64,000 nucleotides of DNA from Actinomadura opuntiae (GTDB taxonomy: Bacteria; Actinomycetota; Actinomycetes; Streptosporangiales; Streptosporangiaceae): NCBI RefSeq assembly GCF_030283205.1, contig NZ_JASNWF010000006.1:248001-312000 (forward strand). Direction: 5' to 3'. A program made the translations under genes and the position numbers. This document shows positions 15,886-22,617 of this stretch, piece after piece (within the stretch, counting starts at the first letter, position 1; every line of letters starts with the position of its first letter). The notes beneath the pieces were generated by a model. The model had not been told where the DNA came from. It saw nothing but the letters and a program-made list of their open reading frames with translations, and searched no databases.

Positions 15886-16662
15886 TCAGAGGGCCGGGCC
15901 GTCGTACGGCGTGACCCAGAAGAACTGGCCGTCCGGATCGAAGTCGAAGATGAGGGCGGTGCTGCCGGCGGCGAGCGCCGGCACCCCGGCACCGCCCGGC
16001 GGGACGTCCATCACGTGCCGGCGGACCTGCACGATGGCGGACGACCCGTCGTCGGCGGTGACCTCGGCCTGGCCGAAGTCCACGCCGACCCGGCCGGTGC
16101 GGACGACGCAGGTGCGGCCGACGAAGTCGCGCAGCGACGCCGCCGGCTCCTCGCGGAACACCCGGCGCAGCGGGACGACGGCCAGCCGCGTCCCGAGCCA
16201 GGCCGCCGCGAGCGCCGCGGCCAGCACGGCGAGCGCGAGCGGCGGAGCCGGGGTGCCGCCGCCGACCAGCACCGACCCGGCCAGGCTCGCGAACCAGGCC
16301 AGGGCGATCAGCAGCGACAGCGTGATGGTGGCGGGCACGCCGCCCAGCCCGATCGCGGCCAGCGGACCGCCGGACCCGTGGCCGTCCTCATGGGACGCCC
16401 CGTCCCCGTGGGCGGCGCCGTGGCCGCCGTCGTGGAAGCCCACGCCCTCGTGCCCGCCCGCATGCCCGCCGCCATGGAAATGGCCGCCGCCGTGAACGTG
16501 GCCTCCCGCGCCGGCACCGGCCCCCGTATGGCCATCGGTGCCGGCGTGGAAGTGCCCCAGGCCGCCGAGCAGGACGAGCGTCCAGTACGCGGCGACCACC
16601 ACCAGAGAGAAGCTGAAAAGCGCCGTCGGGAAGCCGAGTGCGGTGTCGACGAATTCATCCAT
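15886..16662 (-). CDS. Membrane protein with His-rich loop and OB-fold, YqiJ-like
   Basis: 258 residues. A transmembrane segment (about 13-35) is followed by a His/Gly-rich loop (about 37-98) with many HxHG/GGH units, two further membrane segments (about 108-160), and a C-terminal OB/NfeD-like domain (about 185-258; LRDFVGRTCVVRTGRVGVDFGQAEV, ending FWVTPYDGPAL). The topology matches YqiJ-type partners of flotillins, where the OB domain meets the SPFH protein; it lies 49 bp upstream of the flotillin gene on the same strand. The His-rich loop could bind Zn, Ni or Cu and is not a usual YqiJ feature. Confidence 0.75.
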   Translation of the reverse strand: MDEFVDTALGFPTALFSFSLVVVAAYWTLVLLGGLGHFHAGTDGHTGAGAGAGGHVHGGGHFHGGGHAGGHEGVGFHDGGHGAAHGDGASHEDGHGSGGPLAAIGLGGVPATITLSLLIALAWFASLAGSVLVGGGTPAPPLALAVLAAALAAAWLGTRLAVVPLRRVFREEPAASLRDFVGRTCVVRTGRVGVDFGQAEVTADDGSSAIVQVRRHVMDVPPGGAGVPALAAGSTALIFDFDPDGQFFWVTPYDGPAL

Positions 16663-16746
16663 TCGCGTGCACGCTCCCGCCTGGAGGCGTCATTAACGGC
16701 CCGGCCCGCCCGAATGCGGTCACCGGTCAGGAAAGGAAATGCGCTT

Positions 16747-16774
16747 CCGCATTCGGCGGGCTCGCCGAATGCGG
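16747..16774. promoter_or_regulatory. Perfect 12-bp palindrome upstream of the flotillin operon
   Basis: CCGCATTCGGCG (16747-16758), GGCT, CGCCGAATGCGG (16763-16774). It lies 85 bp before the start of the OB-fold gene, and the half-element CGAATGCGG recurs at about 16711-16719. It may be an operator or a 5' leader stem for the minus-strand operon. Confidence 0.5.
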
Positions 16775-17152
16775 CCCGTCATGTGTCCGGGAAGGAGTCC
16801 GCCCAGGTCGCGGCGGTCAGGCCGGCGCGGAGCCGGGAGCCGCTGAGGGCAGGAGGCGGGGTGCGGCGCGGCGATCGTCGCGGCGCCGGAGGCGGTGCCA
16901 TAGAAAAGTGCCGGGGAGTCATATGACCCTCCTGATCGGAGACCTATCCTGTCTCGCCGACCAGACTTCCCGGCACACCGGGGGCTACTTTACCGCAGTT
17001 TCCGGGGGCATGGAAGTCTTTTGTTGAGACGCCGGGCCCGGACGCGTATGTAATGATGTGTCCATCGCGCATGGCGACCGGCCGGACACTTTCAGCGAAC
17101 GGTGAGCTCCGGCTGAGGGTGGATTCAGGTGGCGGCCGTACTTTCACCCGCC
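16775..17152. other. Intergenic region between flotillin operon and sulfotransferase gene
   Basis: About 380 bp between divergent transcription units with only non-biased short frames. The part after 16920 is relatively AT-rich (GTATGTAATGATGTG near 17046) and probably carries the sulfotransferase promoter, but no hexamer pair with good spacing was found. Confidence 0.35.
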
Positions 17153-18184
17153 ATGACCACGCAGTCCCACCGGCCGGTGTTCGTCCTCGGCTGCCCCCGC
17201 TCCGGCACGACCCTGCTGCAGCAGATGCTGCACTCGCACCGGCGCCTGGCGGTGCCGTCCGAGACCAGGTTCGTGCACGTCGCCTACGCGCGGCGGCACG
17301 GCTTCGGCGACCTGCGGCGGGCGGCGAACCGGCGGGCCCTCGGCGAGTGGATCACCACCGGCGACGGGACGAAGTTCGACGTCCTCGGGCTGGACGCCGG
17401 CGCGGTGGTCGACGACATCGTGCAGGGCCCGCCGACGCTCGGGTCCGCGCTGGCGGCCGTGTTCCGCCGCTACGCGCGCGAGCACGGCAGGCCGCGGTGG
17501 GGCGACAAGCGGCCGAGCTACTTCCGCAGGGTGCCGGTGCTGCTGCGGATGTTCCCGGACGCGCAGTTCGTCCACCTGGTCCGGGACGGGCGCGACGCGG
17601 TCAGCTCGCTCGCCCGGATGCCCTGGTACGACGGGGACGTCCACTCGGCCGCGCTGACCTGGCGGGAGGCGGTCGACACCGGGAGCCGGCTCGCGCGGCG
17701 GCTCGGCCCCGGCACCTTCCACGAGATGCGCTACGAGGACCTCGTCGACGACCCGGAGCGGGTGCTGGCCGCGCTCTGCGGGTTTCTCGGGGAGGAGTAC
17801 GACGAGGCGATGGCCGAACCGCACCACCACGCGCGCCGGACGGTCCCGCCCGAGCGCAGGTGGCACCTGCGGACGCACGAGGCCGTCAACGACCGGAGCG
17901 TCGGCGCGTGGACGGAGCGGATGCAGGCGTGGGAGGCCGACCTGGTCGAGCACGTCCTCGCGGCCCGGCTCCAGCGGCACGGGTACGCGCTGTCCGGGCG
18001 GGCGCGCCCGGAGGCGGCGCACCTGGCGCGGTTCCGGCGGACGGCGGCGCACCGCTGGCGCAGGCGGCGCGCGCTGGCGGTCCGCGAGCGGATCGAGCGC
18101 CGGAGCGAGCCCAACCCGGTCGGTTGCTTGTTGACCGGTCCGGCGAACGAAGAGAAGATCCTTCCCATCTCGCCCGATCGGTGA
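17153..18184 (+). CDS. Sulfotransferase family protein
   Basis: 343 residues from ATG 17153; GTG 17129 in frame is an alternative. The PAPS-binding loop is clear: PVFVLGCPRSGTTLLQQML (residues 8-26), with the 3'-phosphate site HLVRDGRDAVSSLARM at about 138-153 and RYEDLVDDPERVLAALCGFL at about 191-210 (the family RYEDL motif). It would transfer sulfate from PAPS to a hydroxyl or amine in the cytoplasm. The C-terminal 60 residues are Arg-rich, with no further domain. It lies 390 bp upstream of an ACP/FAAL operon in the same direction; it may modify a product of that operon or be unrelated. Confidence 0.85.
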   Translation: MTTQSHRPVFVLGCPRSGTTLLQQMLHSHRRLAVPSETRFVHVAYARRHGFGDLRRAANRRALGEWITTGDGTKFDVLGLDAGAVVDDIVQGPPTLGSALAAVFRRYAREHGRPRWGDKRPSYFRRVPVLLRMFPDAQFVHLVRDGRDAVSSLARMPWYDGDVHSAALTWREAVDTGSRLARRLGPGTFHEMRYEDLVDDPERVLAALCGFLGEEYDEAMAEPHHHARRTVPPERRWHLRTHEAVNDRSVGAWTERMQAWEADLVEHVLAARLQRHGYALSGRARPEAAHLARFRRTAAHRWRRRRALAVRERIERRSEPNPVGCLLTGPANEEKILPISPDR

Positions 18185-18379
18185 TCGTTAGGGCGGTTGT
18201 CCGAAATTCTCATGGAACGTGCCGGGACGGGCGCGCGGGCGGTTCCGTGGCGGGCGCGCGGTCGTGGGGAACGGCGCAGGTGGCGTGCCGCGGGTCGGCG
18301 CGCGGGGGACGGGCGGCCCCGTGGGGCGGCCGTGACGGCGCCGGCACGCCCCTCGTGTCATGGGCCCGTTACGGAACTT

Positions 18380-18395
18380 GTTACCCATGAGTACC
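18380..18395. promoter_or_regulatory. Imperfect palindrome upstream of ACP operon
   Basis: GTTACCCATGAGTACC is nearly symmetric about CATG and lies in an AT-rich stretch 180 bp before the acyl carrier protein gene. It has the general shape of TetR-family operators found before lipid genes in actinobacteria; no matching regulator is adjacent. Confidence 0.25.
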
Positions 18396-18460
18396 AAGGA
18401 TCCGTTTTACCGGGTCGCTGACTTAATTTACGGAAAAGTGACATGCTCGTGTCCGATAGT

Positions 18461-18500
18461 TCACAGCACCGCATGTGACAGGTCGTACATATGCATGTAC
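18461..18500. promoter_or_regulatory. Two dyads upstream of the ACP-FAAL operon (possible PadR box)
   Basis: TCACA-N8-TGTGA (18461-18478) and GTACAT-ATGC-ATGTAC (18485-18500) stand 75-115 bp before the first gene. The second recalls the ACAT/ATGT dyads of PadR-type repressors; a PadR gene closes the same cluster at 24519. The region from 18400 to 18560 is the most AT-rich of this part of the window, as expected for a promoter. The link to PadR is inference. Confidence 0.4.
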
Positions 18501-18574
18501 CGTGCCATGTGCTCAAGTTCGGAGCACCATCGGGGTTTGGTCCACAAGATCCTCTGAGAAAAAAGGGGAGTGCG

Positions 18575-18832
18575 GTGAGCGGATCGCAGACAATTTCCCA
18601 CGACGAACTCCAGATGTGGCTTCTTGACCGGATCGCCTTCTACCTCGACAGGCCGGCGGAAAACATCGACCCGGCGGTGGAACTCGCCCGCTACGGCGTC
18701 GATTCGGTGTACGCCATCAGCATCATCAGCGACATCGAGGACCACCTGCAGGTCGAGGTGGACGTGGCCGAGGCGCGGCGCCGCGAGACGGTCGCCGACC
18801 TCACCGACTACCTCCTCGACCTCGTCGCGTGA
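18575..18832 (+). CDS. Acyl carrier protein
   Basis: 85 residues from GTG 18575, preceded by AAAGGGGAG. The phosphopantetheine attachment site is Ser44 in RYGVDSVYAI, a typical D-S-[VL] motif, with the surrounding four-helix ACP pattern (ELQMWLLDRIAFYLDRPAENIDPAVELA...DLTDYLLDLVA). It is not the primary fatty acid synthase ACP, which carries DSLD; the DSV form is common for stand-alone carriers in secondary or specialised acyl pathways. First gene of an operon that contains its likely loading enzyme, the FAAL at 22618. The stop overlaps the next start (TGATG). Confidence 0.9.
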   Translation: MSGSQTISHDELQMWLLDRIAFYLDRPAENIDPAVELARYGVDSVYAISIISDIEDHLQVEVDVAEARRRETVADLTDYLLDLVA

Positions 18833-19455
18833 TGGCCGGCCCGCCGGCCGCGGGCGCCGCCATGGTGGTGCTCGGCGACAGCGTGGCCGAGGGCCGGGAC
18901 GACCCCGGCCCCGCGGGCGGCTGGCTCGGCTGGGCCGGCCGGCTCGCCCGCCGCCTCGGGGTGCCCCCAGGCGACGTGCTGAACGTCTCCGACGCGGGCG
19001 CCACCATCGAGGACGTGGTCCGCGACCAGCTGCCCGCCGTCCGCGCCGCGCGGCCCCGGCTGGTGATGCTCGGCTGCGGCATGAACGACGCGCTGAACGG
19101 GTTCGAGCGGGCCGCGGCCGGCGCCCGGCTGGACGAGGTGTACGGCTGGGCGCGCGGCGCCGGCGCGGTCGCGCTGGCGATTCCGGTGCCCCGCCCGCCG
19201 CTGCTCGACCGGTCCCTGATCTCGCAGTTCCGTAAGAAACGCGTGCTTCAGCGCATTGACCTCTTCAATGCCGAGCTCGAGCGTGCCGCGCGCGAGTTCG
19301 GAATGGCGTACCCGGCACCGGAAACGGTGACGAAAATTGCCGACCCCGCGATGTGGAGCGCCGACGGAATCCACCTGAGCCCGGCCGGGCACGATTATGT
19401 CGCGGAGGTGATGGGGCACCTCGCCGCCGGCCTGCTCGGCGAGCGCGCGAGCTGA
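18832..19455 (+). CDS. SGNH/GDSL hydrolase, first of two
   Basis: 207 residues starting at ATG 18832, overlapping the ACP stop, which implies tight coupling. SGNH blocks: MVVLGDSVAEG (nucleophile Ser, block I, about residues 11-21), GCGMNDALNG (block III Asn), and SADGIHLSPAGHDYV (block V Asp/His, about 181-195). No signal peptide, so it should act in the cytoplasm. A translationally linked ACP suggests that it hydrolyses or transfers the acyl group from the carrier, like a thioesterase or esterase. The exact reaction is unknown. Confidence 0.85.
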   Translation: MAGPPAAGAAMVVLGDSVAEGRDDPGPAGGWLGWAGRLARRLGVPPGDVLNVSDAGATIEDVVRDQLPAVRAARPRLVMLGCGMNDALNGFERAAAGARLDEVYGWARGAGAVALAIPVPRPPLLDRSLISQFRKKRVLQRIDLFNAELERAAREFGMAYPAPETVTKIADPAMWSADGIHLSPAGHDYVAEVMGHLAAGLLGERAS

Positions 19456-19493
19456 GGATCCAGGCCAGTCTCGGGGGCAGTCGAAGAGTCGGG

Positions 19494-20342
19494 ATGACGA
19501 TGAAGAGACCATTATCGCCCGCCCATGTCCCGCAGTCGCTGGCACTGGTGCCGCTCGCGCCGGTGCTGGCCGTCCAGGCGTGGCGGACCGTGCGCCGCAC
19601 GCCCCGGCTGGACCCCGCGTCCGGCGCCGAGCGCGGCCTGGTGCCCGGTCCCCGGCACGGCGCGGCCCCGGCCTACCGGCTGGTGGTGGTCGGGGAGTCC
19701 ACCGCCGTCGGCGTCGGCGCCGCCGAGCACGCCCGGGCGCTGCCCGGCTTCCTCGCCGAGGCGCTGGCGGCGCGGCTGCGGTGCGCCGTGACCTGGACGG
19801 TCGCCGGGGAGAACGGCGCGACCGCGCGCCGGGTCGCCCGGCTCGCCCGCGGCCGCGCGGGCGGGCACGGGCACGCCGACCTGGTGGTGGCCACCGTGGG
19901 GATCAACGACCTGATCCGGCGCCGCGCCCTCGACCGCTGGGCGGACGACGTCGCCGACCTCGTCGCCGTGCTGCGCGGCGGGTTCGGGGACGCGTCCGTG
20001 CTGGTCGCGGGGATGCCGCCGGTGCACCGGTTCCCGGCGCTGCCGCGTCCGCTGCGCACGGTCCTCGGCGCCCGCGCCCGCAGGATGGACCGGGTCACGC
20101 GGGAGGCGGCGCACGCCGCCGGGGCCGTCCACGTCCCCATGGACGAGGCGCTGGCCGATGACCGCGCGCTGTTCGCCGCCGACGGCTTCCACCCGTCCGC
20201 CGCCGGCTACCGCGCCTGGGCGAACGACCTCGCCCGTGCGGCCGTTCCCGCGCGGGGCGGCGGGGACGGCGGAACGCCGGGGACCGCAGGGCCGTGGAGG
20301 GCGAACCGCGAAATGCCGGTACGACGAAGGTCCGCACGGTGA
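19494..20342 (+). CDS. SGNH/GDSL hydrolase, second, N-terminally anchored
   Basis: 282 residues from ATG 19494. A hydrophobic N-terminal stretch (SLALVPLAPVLAVQAW, about residues 15-30) could be a signal anchor. SGNH blocks follow: LVVVGESTAVGVGAAEH (about 64-80), TVAGENGATARRV (block II Gly), VATVGINDLIRR (block III) and FAADGFHPSAAGYRAWAND (block V). Unlike the first hydrolase it has GES rather than GDS at the nucleophile and a probable membrane link, so the two are not simple duplicates. It resembles actinobacterial lipase/acyltransferase-like SGNH proteins; one may act inside and one at the membrane on the same lipid product. Confidence 0.8.
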   Translation: MTMKRPLSPAHVPQSLALVPLAPVLAVQAWRTVRRTPRLDPASGAERGLVPGPRHGAAPAYRLVVVGESTAVGVGAAEHARALPGFLAEALAARLRCAVTWTVAGENGATARRVARLARGRAGGHGHADLVVATVGINDLIRRRALDRWADDVADLVAVLRGGFGDASVLVAGMPPVHRFPALPRPLRTVLGARARRMDRVTREAAHAAGAVHVPMDEALADDRALFAADGFHPSAAGYRAWANDLARAAVPARGGGDGGTPGTAGPWRANREMPVRRRSAR

Positions 20343-20746
20343 AGGGAGCGGCGAAGGTGACGGTCCCCGGAACGTTCCGAGCGGCGGTGGAGGCCCAGGA
20401 CCTCGGCGCGATCACGCGGGCCCTGGACCCCGGCATCGAGTTCCTCAGCCCGGTGATGGTGAAGCCCTACCAGGGCCGTGACACGGTCGCCGCGCTGCTG
20501 GGCGTGCTGCTGGAGGTCTTCGAGGACTTCCGCTACACCCACGAGCTCGCCAGTCCCGAAGGGGCGCAGGCGCTGATCTTCAGCGCGCGGGTGGCGGGCA
20601 AGGCGGTGCAGGGCCTGGACCTGCTCACGTTCGGGGAGTCCGGGCTGGTGACCGGGCTGACGGTGATGGTCCGCCCGCTGCCAGCGGCGATGACCCTCGC
20701 CCGCGTGGTCGGCCGGCGGATGGAGGAGCAGGGGGCGACGCCATGA
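20339..20746 (+). CDS. NTF2/SnoaL-like protein
   Basis: About 135 residues from GTG 20339, which overlaps the previous stop as GTGA; ATG 20294 in frame would add 15 residues inside the upstream gene. The pattern FRAAVEAQDLGAITRALDPGIEFLSPVMVKPYQGRDTVAALLGVLLEVFEDFRYTHEL is that of the NTF2-like fold (cone of a curved sheet, helix pair first) used by SnoaL cyclases, ketosteroid isomerases and limonene hydrolases. No catalytic residue pair can be fixed by eye. It would be a small cytoplasmic enzyme or binding protein of the ACP cluster. Confidence 0.75.
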   Translation: MKGAAKVTVPGTFRAAVEAQDLGAITRALDPGIEFLSPVMVKPYQGRDTVAALLGVLLEVFEDFRYTHELASPEGAQALIFSARVAGKAVQGLDLLTFGESGLVTGLTVMVRPLPAAMTLARVVGRRMEEQGATP

Positions 20747-20863
20747 GCCCGGTCCGGGGGGTGCGGGGGGCCGCCCCCCGGAGCGGGCGGCACTGACCCG
20801 GCGGGGCCGCGCGCCGGTGAGGGTGCGCGGCCCCGCGATACGTCCAGCCAAAGGGAGTGGAAG

Positions 20864-22612
20864 ATGGACAGCGGAATGGTCCCCGCACGCGCCGGCCTGT
20901 CGCCGGCGCACGGCATCGCAGCCGATCTGGACGGTTTTCTCGGCGATCCCATGGACGACGAGGCCGGGCCGTTCTCCTACAAGGCGATCGTCGAGGCCGA
21001 GGAGCGCGACGAGCTGCCGGCCGGCGCGGTCGACGCGGTGCGGGCCTGGGGTTTCCCGAAATATCTGGTGCCGGCCGGGCTGGGCGGGCGCCTGGCGACG
21101 CTGGAGGAGCTGTTCTTCGTCACCCGGGGCATCTCGCGGCGCAGCGTCACGGTCGCGGTGATGTACGGGTCGGGGCTGCTGGCGGTGAACCCGGTGTGGC
21201 TGTGGGGGAGCGAGCGGCAGCGCCGGACGGTCGCCGACGGCGTGCTGAACGGCGACCTCGCCTGCTTCGGGGTGTCGGAGGCCGACCACGGCAGCGACGT
21301 GATGGCGAGCGAGTCCGAGGCGGTGAGCAAGGGCGACGAGCTGGTGCTGACCGGGACGAAATGGCCGGTCGGCAACGCGACCCGCGGCCGGTTCGTCACC
21401 ACCTATGCCAAGACCGGCACGCGGGACTTCTCGCTGCTGCTGGTCGACAAGAAGGCCCTCGATCCCGGCACCTGGTCGACGCTGCCGCCGGTGCGGACGG
21501 TCGGGCTGCGCGGCCACGACCTCAGCGGCGTGGCGTTCGATGGGGCGCGGCTGCCGGCGGACTGCGTGATCGGCCGACGCGGAGCCGGGCTCGTCCAGAC
21601 GTTGAAGACCCTGCAGATCACCCGGACCGCCATCGCGGCGCTGTCGGTCGGGACGATGGACGCGGTGGTGCGGATCGCGACGGAGTACGCGCACCGCCGC
21701 ACCCTCTACGGCGCCGACATCTACCGCATACCGGTGATCCGCGACCATCTCCTCAAGGCGCACCTGGACCTGCTGATCGCCGAATGCTTCGCGGTCCCGG
21801 TGGCGCGCGCCCTGACGGTCGCGCCCGGCCGGCTGAGCCTGTGGTCGTCGATGGTGAAGTACTTCGTCCCGGTGCAGGGCGAGGAGGTCGTCGCGAGCAT
21901 GGGAACGGTCCTGGCGGCGCGCGGCTACCTGCGCGAGGGCGTCGCGCACGGGGTGTTCCAGAAGCTCCAGCGCGACCACGCGATCGCGAGCGTCTTCGAG
22001 GGGACCACGCACGTCAACCTCGCCAACGTCGCGGCCCAGCTGCCGTTCCTGGCCCGCCCGCCGGAGGAGACCGGCGGCGAGGACGAGCTGCTGGCCGAGG
22101 TGTTCTCCTGGACGCGGACCCCGCCGACCTGGGAGCCGGACGGGCGGCGCCTCCAGCTCACCAACGAGGGCCGCGACGAGGTCGGGCAGCGGTTCGAGGC
22201 GATCGCCGAGGAGGTGCTGGCGGCGGCGAACGCGCACGCGGCGCCCGGCGTCGCGGCGGAGCTGAAGGATCTGATGTCGGGCATCGGCGCGCTGCGCGCC
22301 AAGGTCGACGAGGGCGTCCGCGCGAACGAGGGCGACACCACCTCGGTCGCGGCGCTGATGCGGGCGCGCCGGTACTGCGAGCTGCACGCGATGTCGTCGT
22401 GCATGCTCACGTGGCTGCACAACCACCGCGAGTTCGGCGGCGCGTTCGCCGACGGGCAGTGGCTCGTGCTGTGCCTGCAACGGCTGCTGCAACGCGTCCA
22501 TCCCGACACCGTCCTGTCGGAGGAGTTCCTTCCGGCGTTCGAGGAGGCGGTGTTCCGCGACTCCGGCGAACGCCGCTGGTTCACCCTGCCGTCGCTGGCC
22601 GAGGACGCGTGA
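20864..22612 (+). CDS. Acyl-CoA dehydrogenase family flavoprotein
   Basis: 582 residues; AAAGGGAGTGGAAG stands just before the ATG. Acyl-CoA dehydrogenase fold in order: N-terminal helical domain (about 25-150), beta domain with FGVSEADHGSDVMASESEA and TGTKWPVGNA (flavin/substrate contacts, about 140-175), and C-terminal helical domain (RRTLYGADIYRIPVIRDHLLKAHLDLLIAE...GTVLAARGYL...FEGTTHVNLANVAAQLPFL). An extra C-terminal ~140 residues brings it above the usual 380-400. In clusters with FAAL and ACP such enzymes introduce an alpha,beta double bond into an acyl-ACP; that is the most likely job here. Four bases precede the FAAL start. Confidence 0.9.
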   Translation: MDSGMVPARAGLSPAHGIAADLDGFLGDPMDDEAGPFSYKAIVEAEERDELPAGAVDAVRAWGFPKYLVPAGLGGRLATLEELFFVTRGISRRSVTVAVMYGSGLLAVNPVWLWGSERQRRTVADGVLNGDLACFGVSEADHGSDVMASESEAVSKGDELVLTGTKWPVGNATRGRFVTTYAKTGTRDFSLLLVDKKALDPGTWSTLPPVRTVGLRGHDLSGVAFDGARLPADCVIGRRGAGLVQTLKTLQITRTAIAALSVGTMDAVVRIATEYAHRRTLYGADIYRIPVIRDHLLKAHLDLLIAECFAVPVARALTVAPGRLSLWSSMVKYFVPVQGEEVVASMGTVLAARGYLREGVAHGVFQKLQRDHAIASVFEGTTHVNLANVAAQLPFLARPPEETGGEDELLAEVFSWTRTPPTWEPDGRRLQLTNEGRDEVGQRFEAIAEEVLAAANAHAAPGVAAELKDLMSGIGALRAKVDEGVRANEGDTTSVAALMRARRYCELHAMSSCMLTWLHNHREFGGAFADGQWLVLCLQRLLQRVHPDTVLSEEFLPAFEEAVFRDSGERRWFTLPSLAEDA

Positions 22613-22617
22613 GGCGT

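Noticed and set aside
16638..17027. A 129-codon frame upstream of the sulfotransferase
   Set aside because: It has no recognisable domain or ribosome binding site and overlaps the start of the OB-fold gene and a palindrome.
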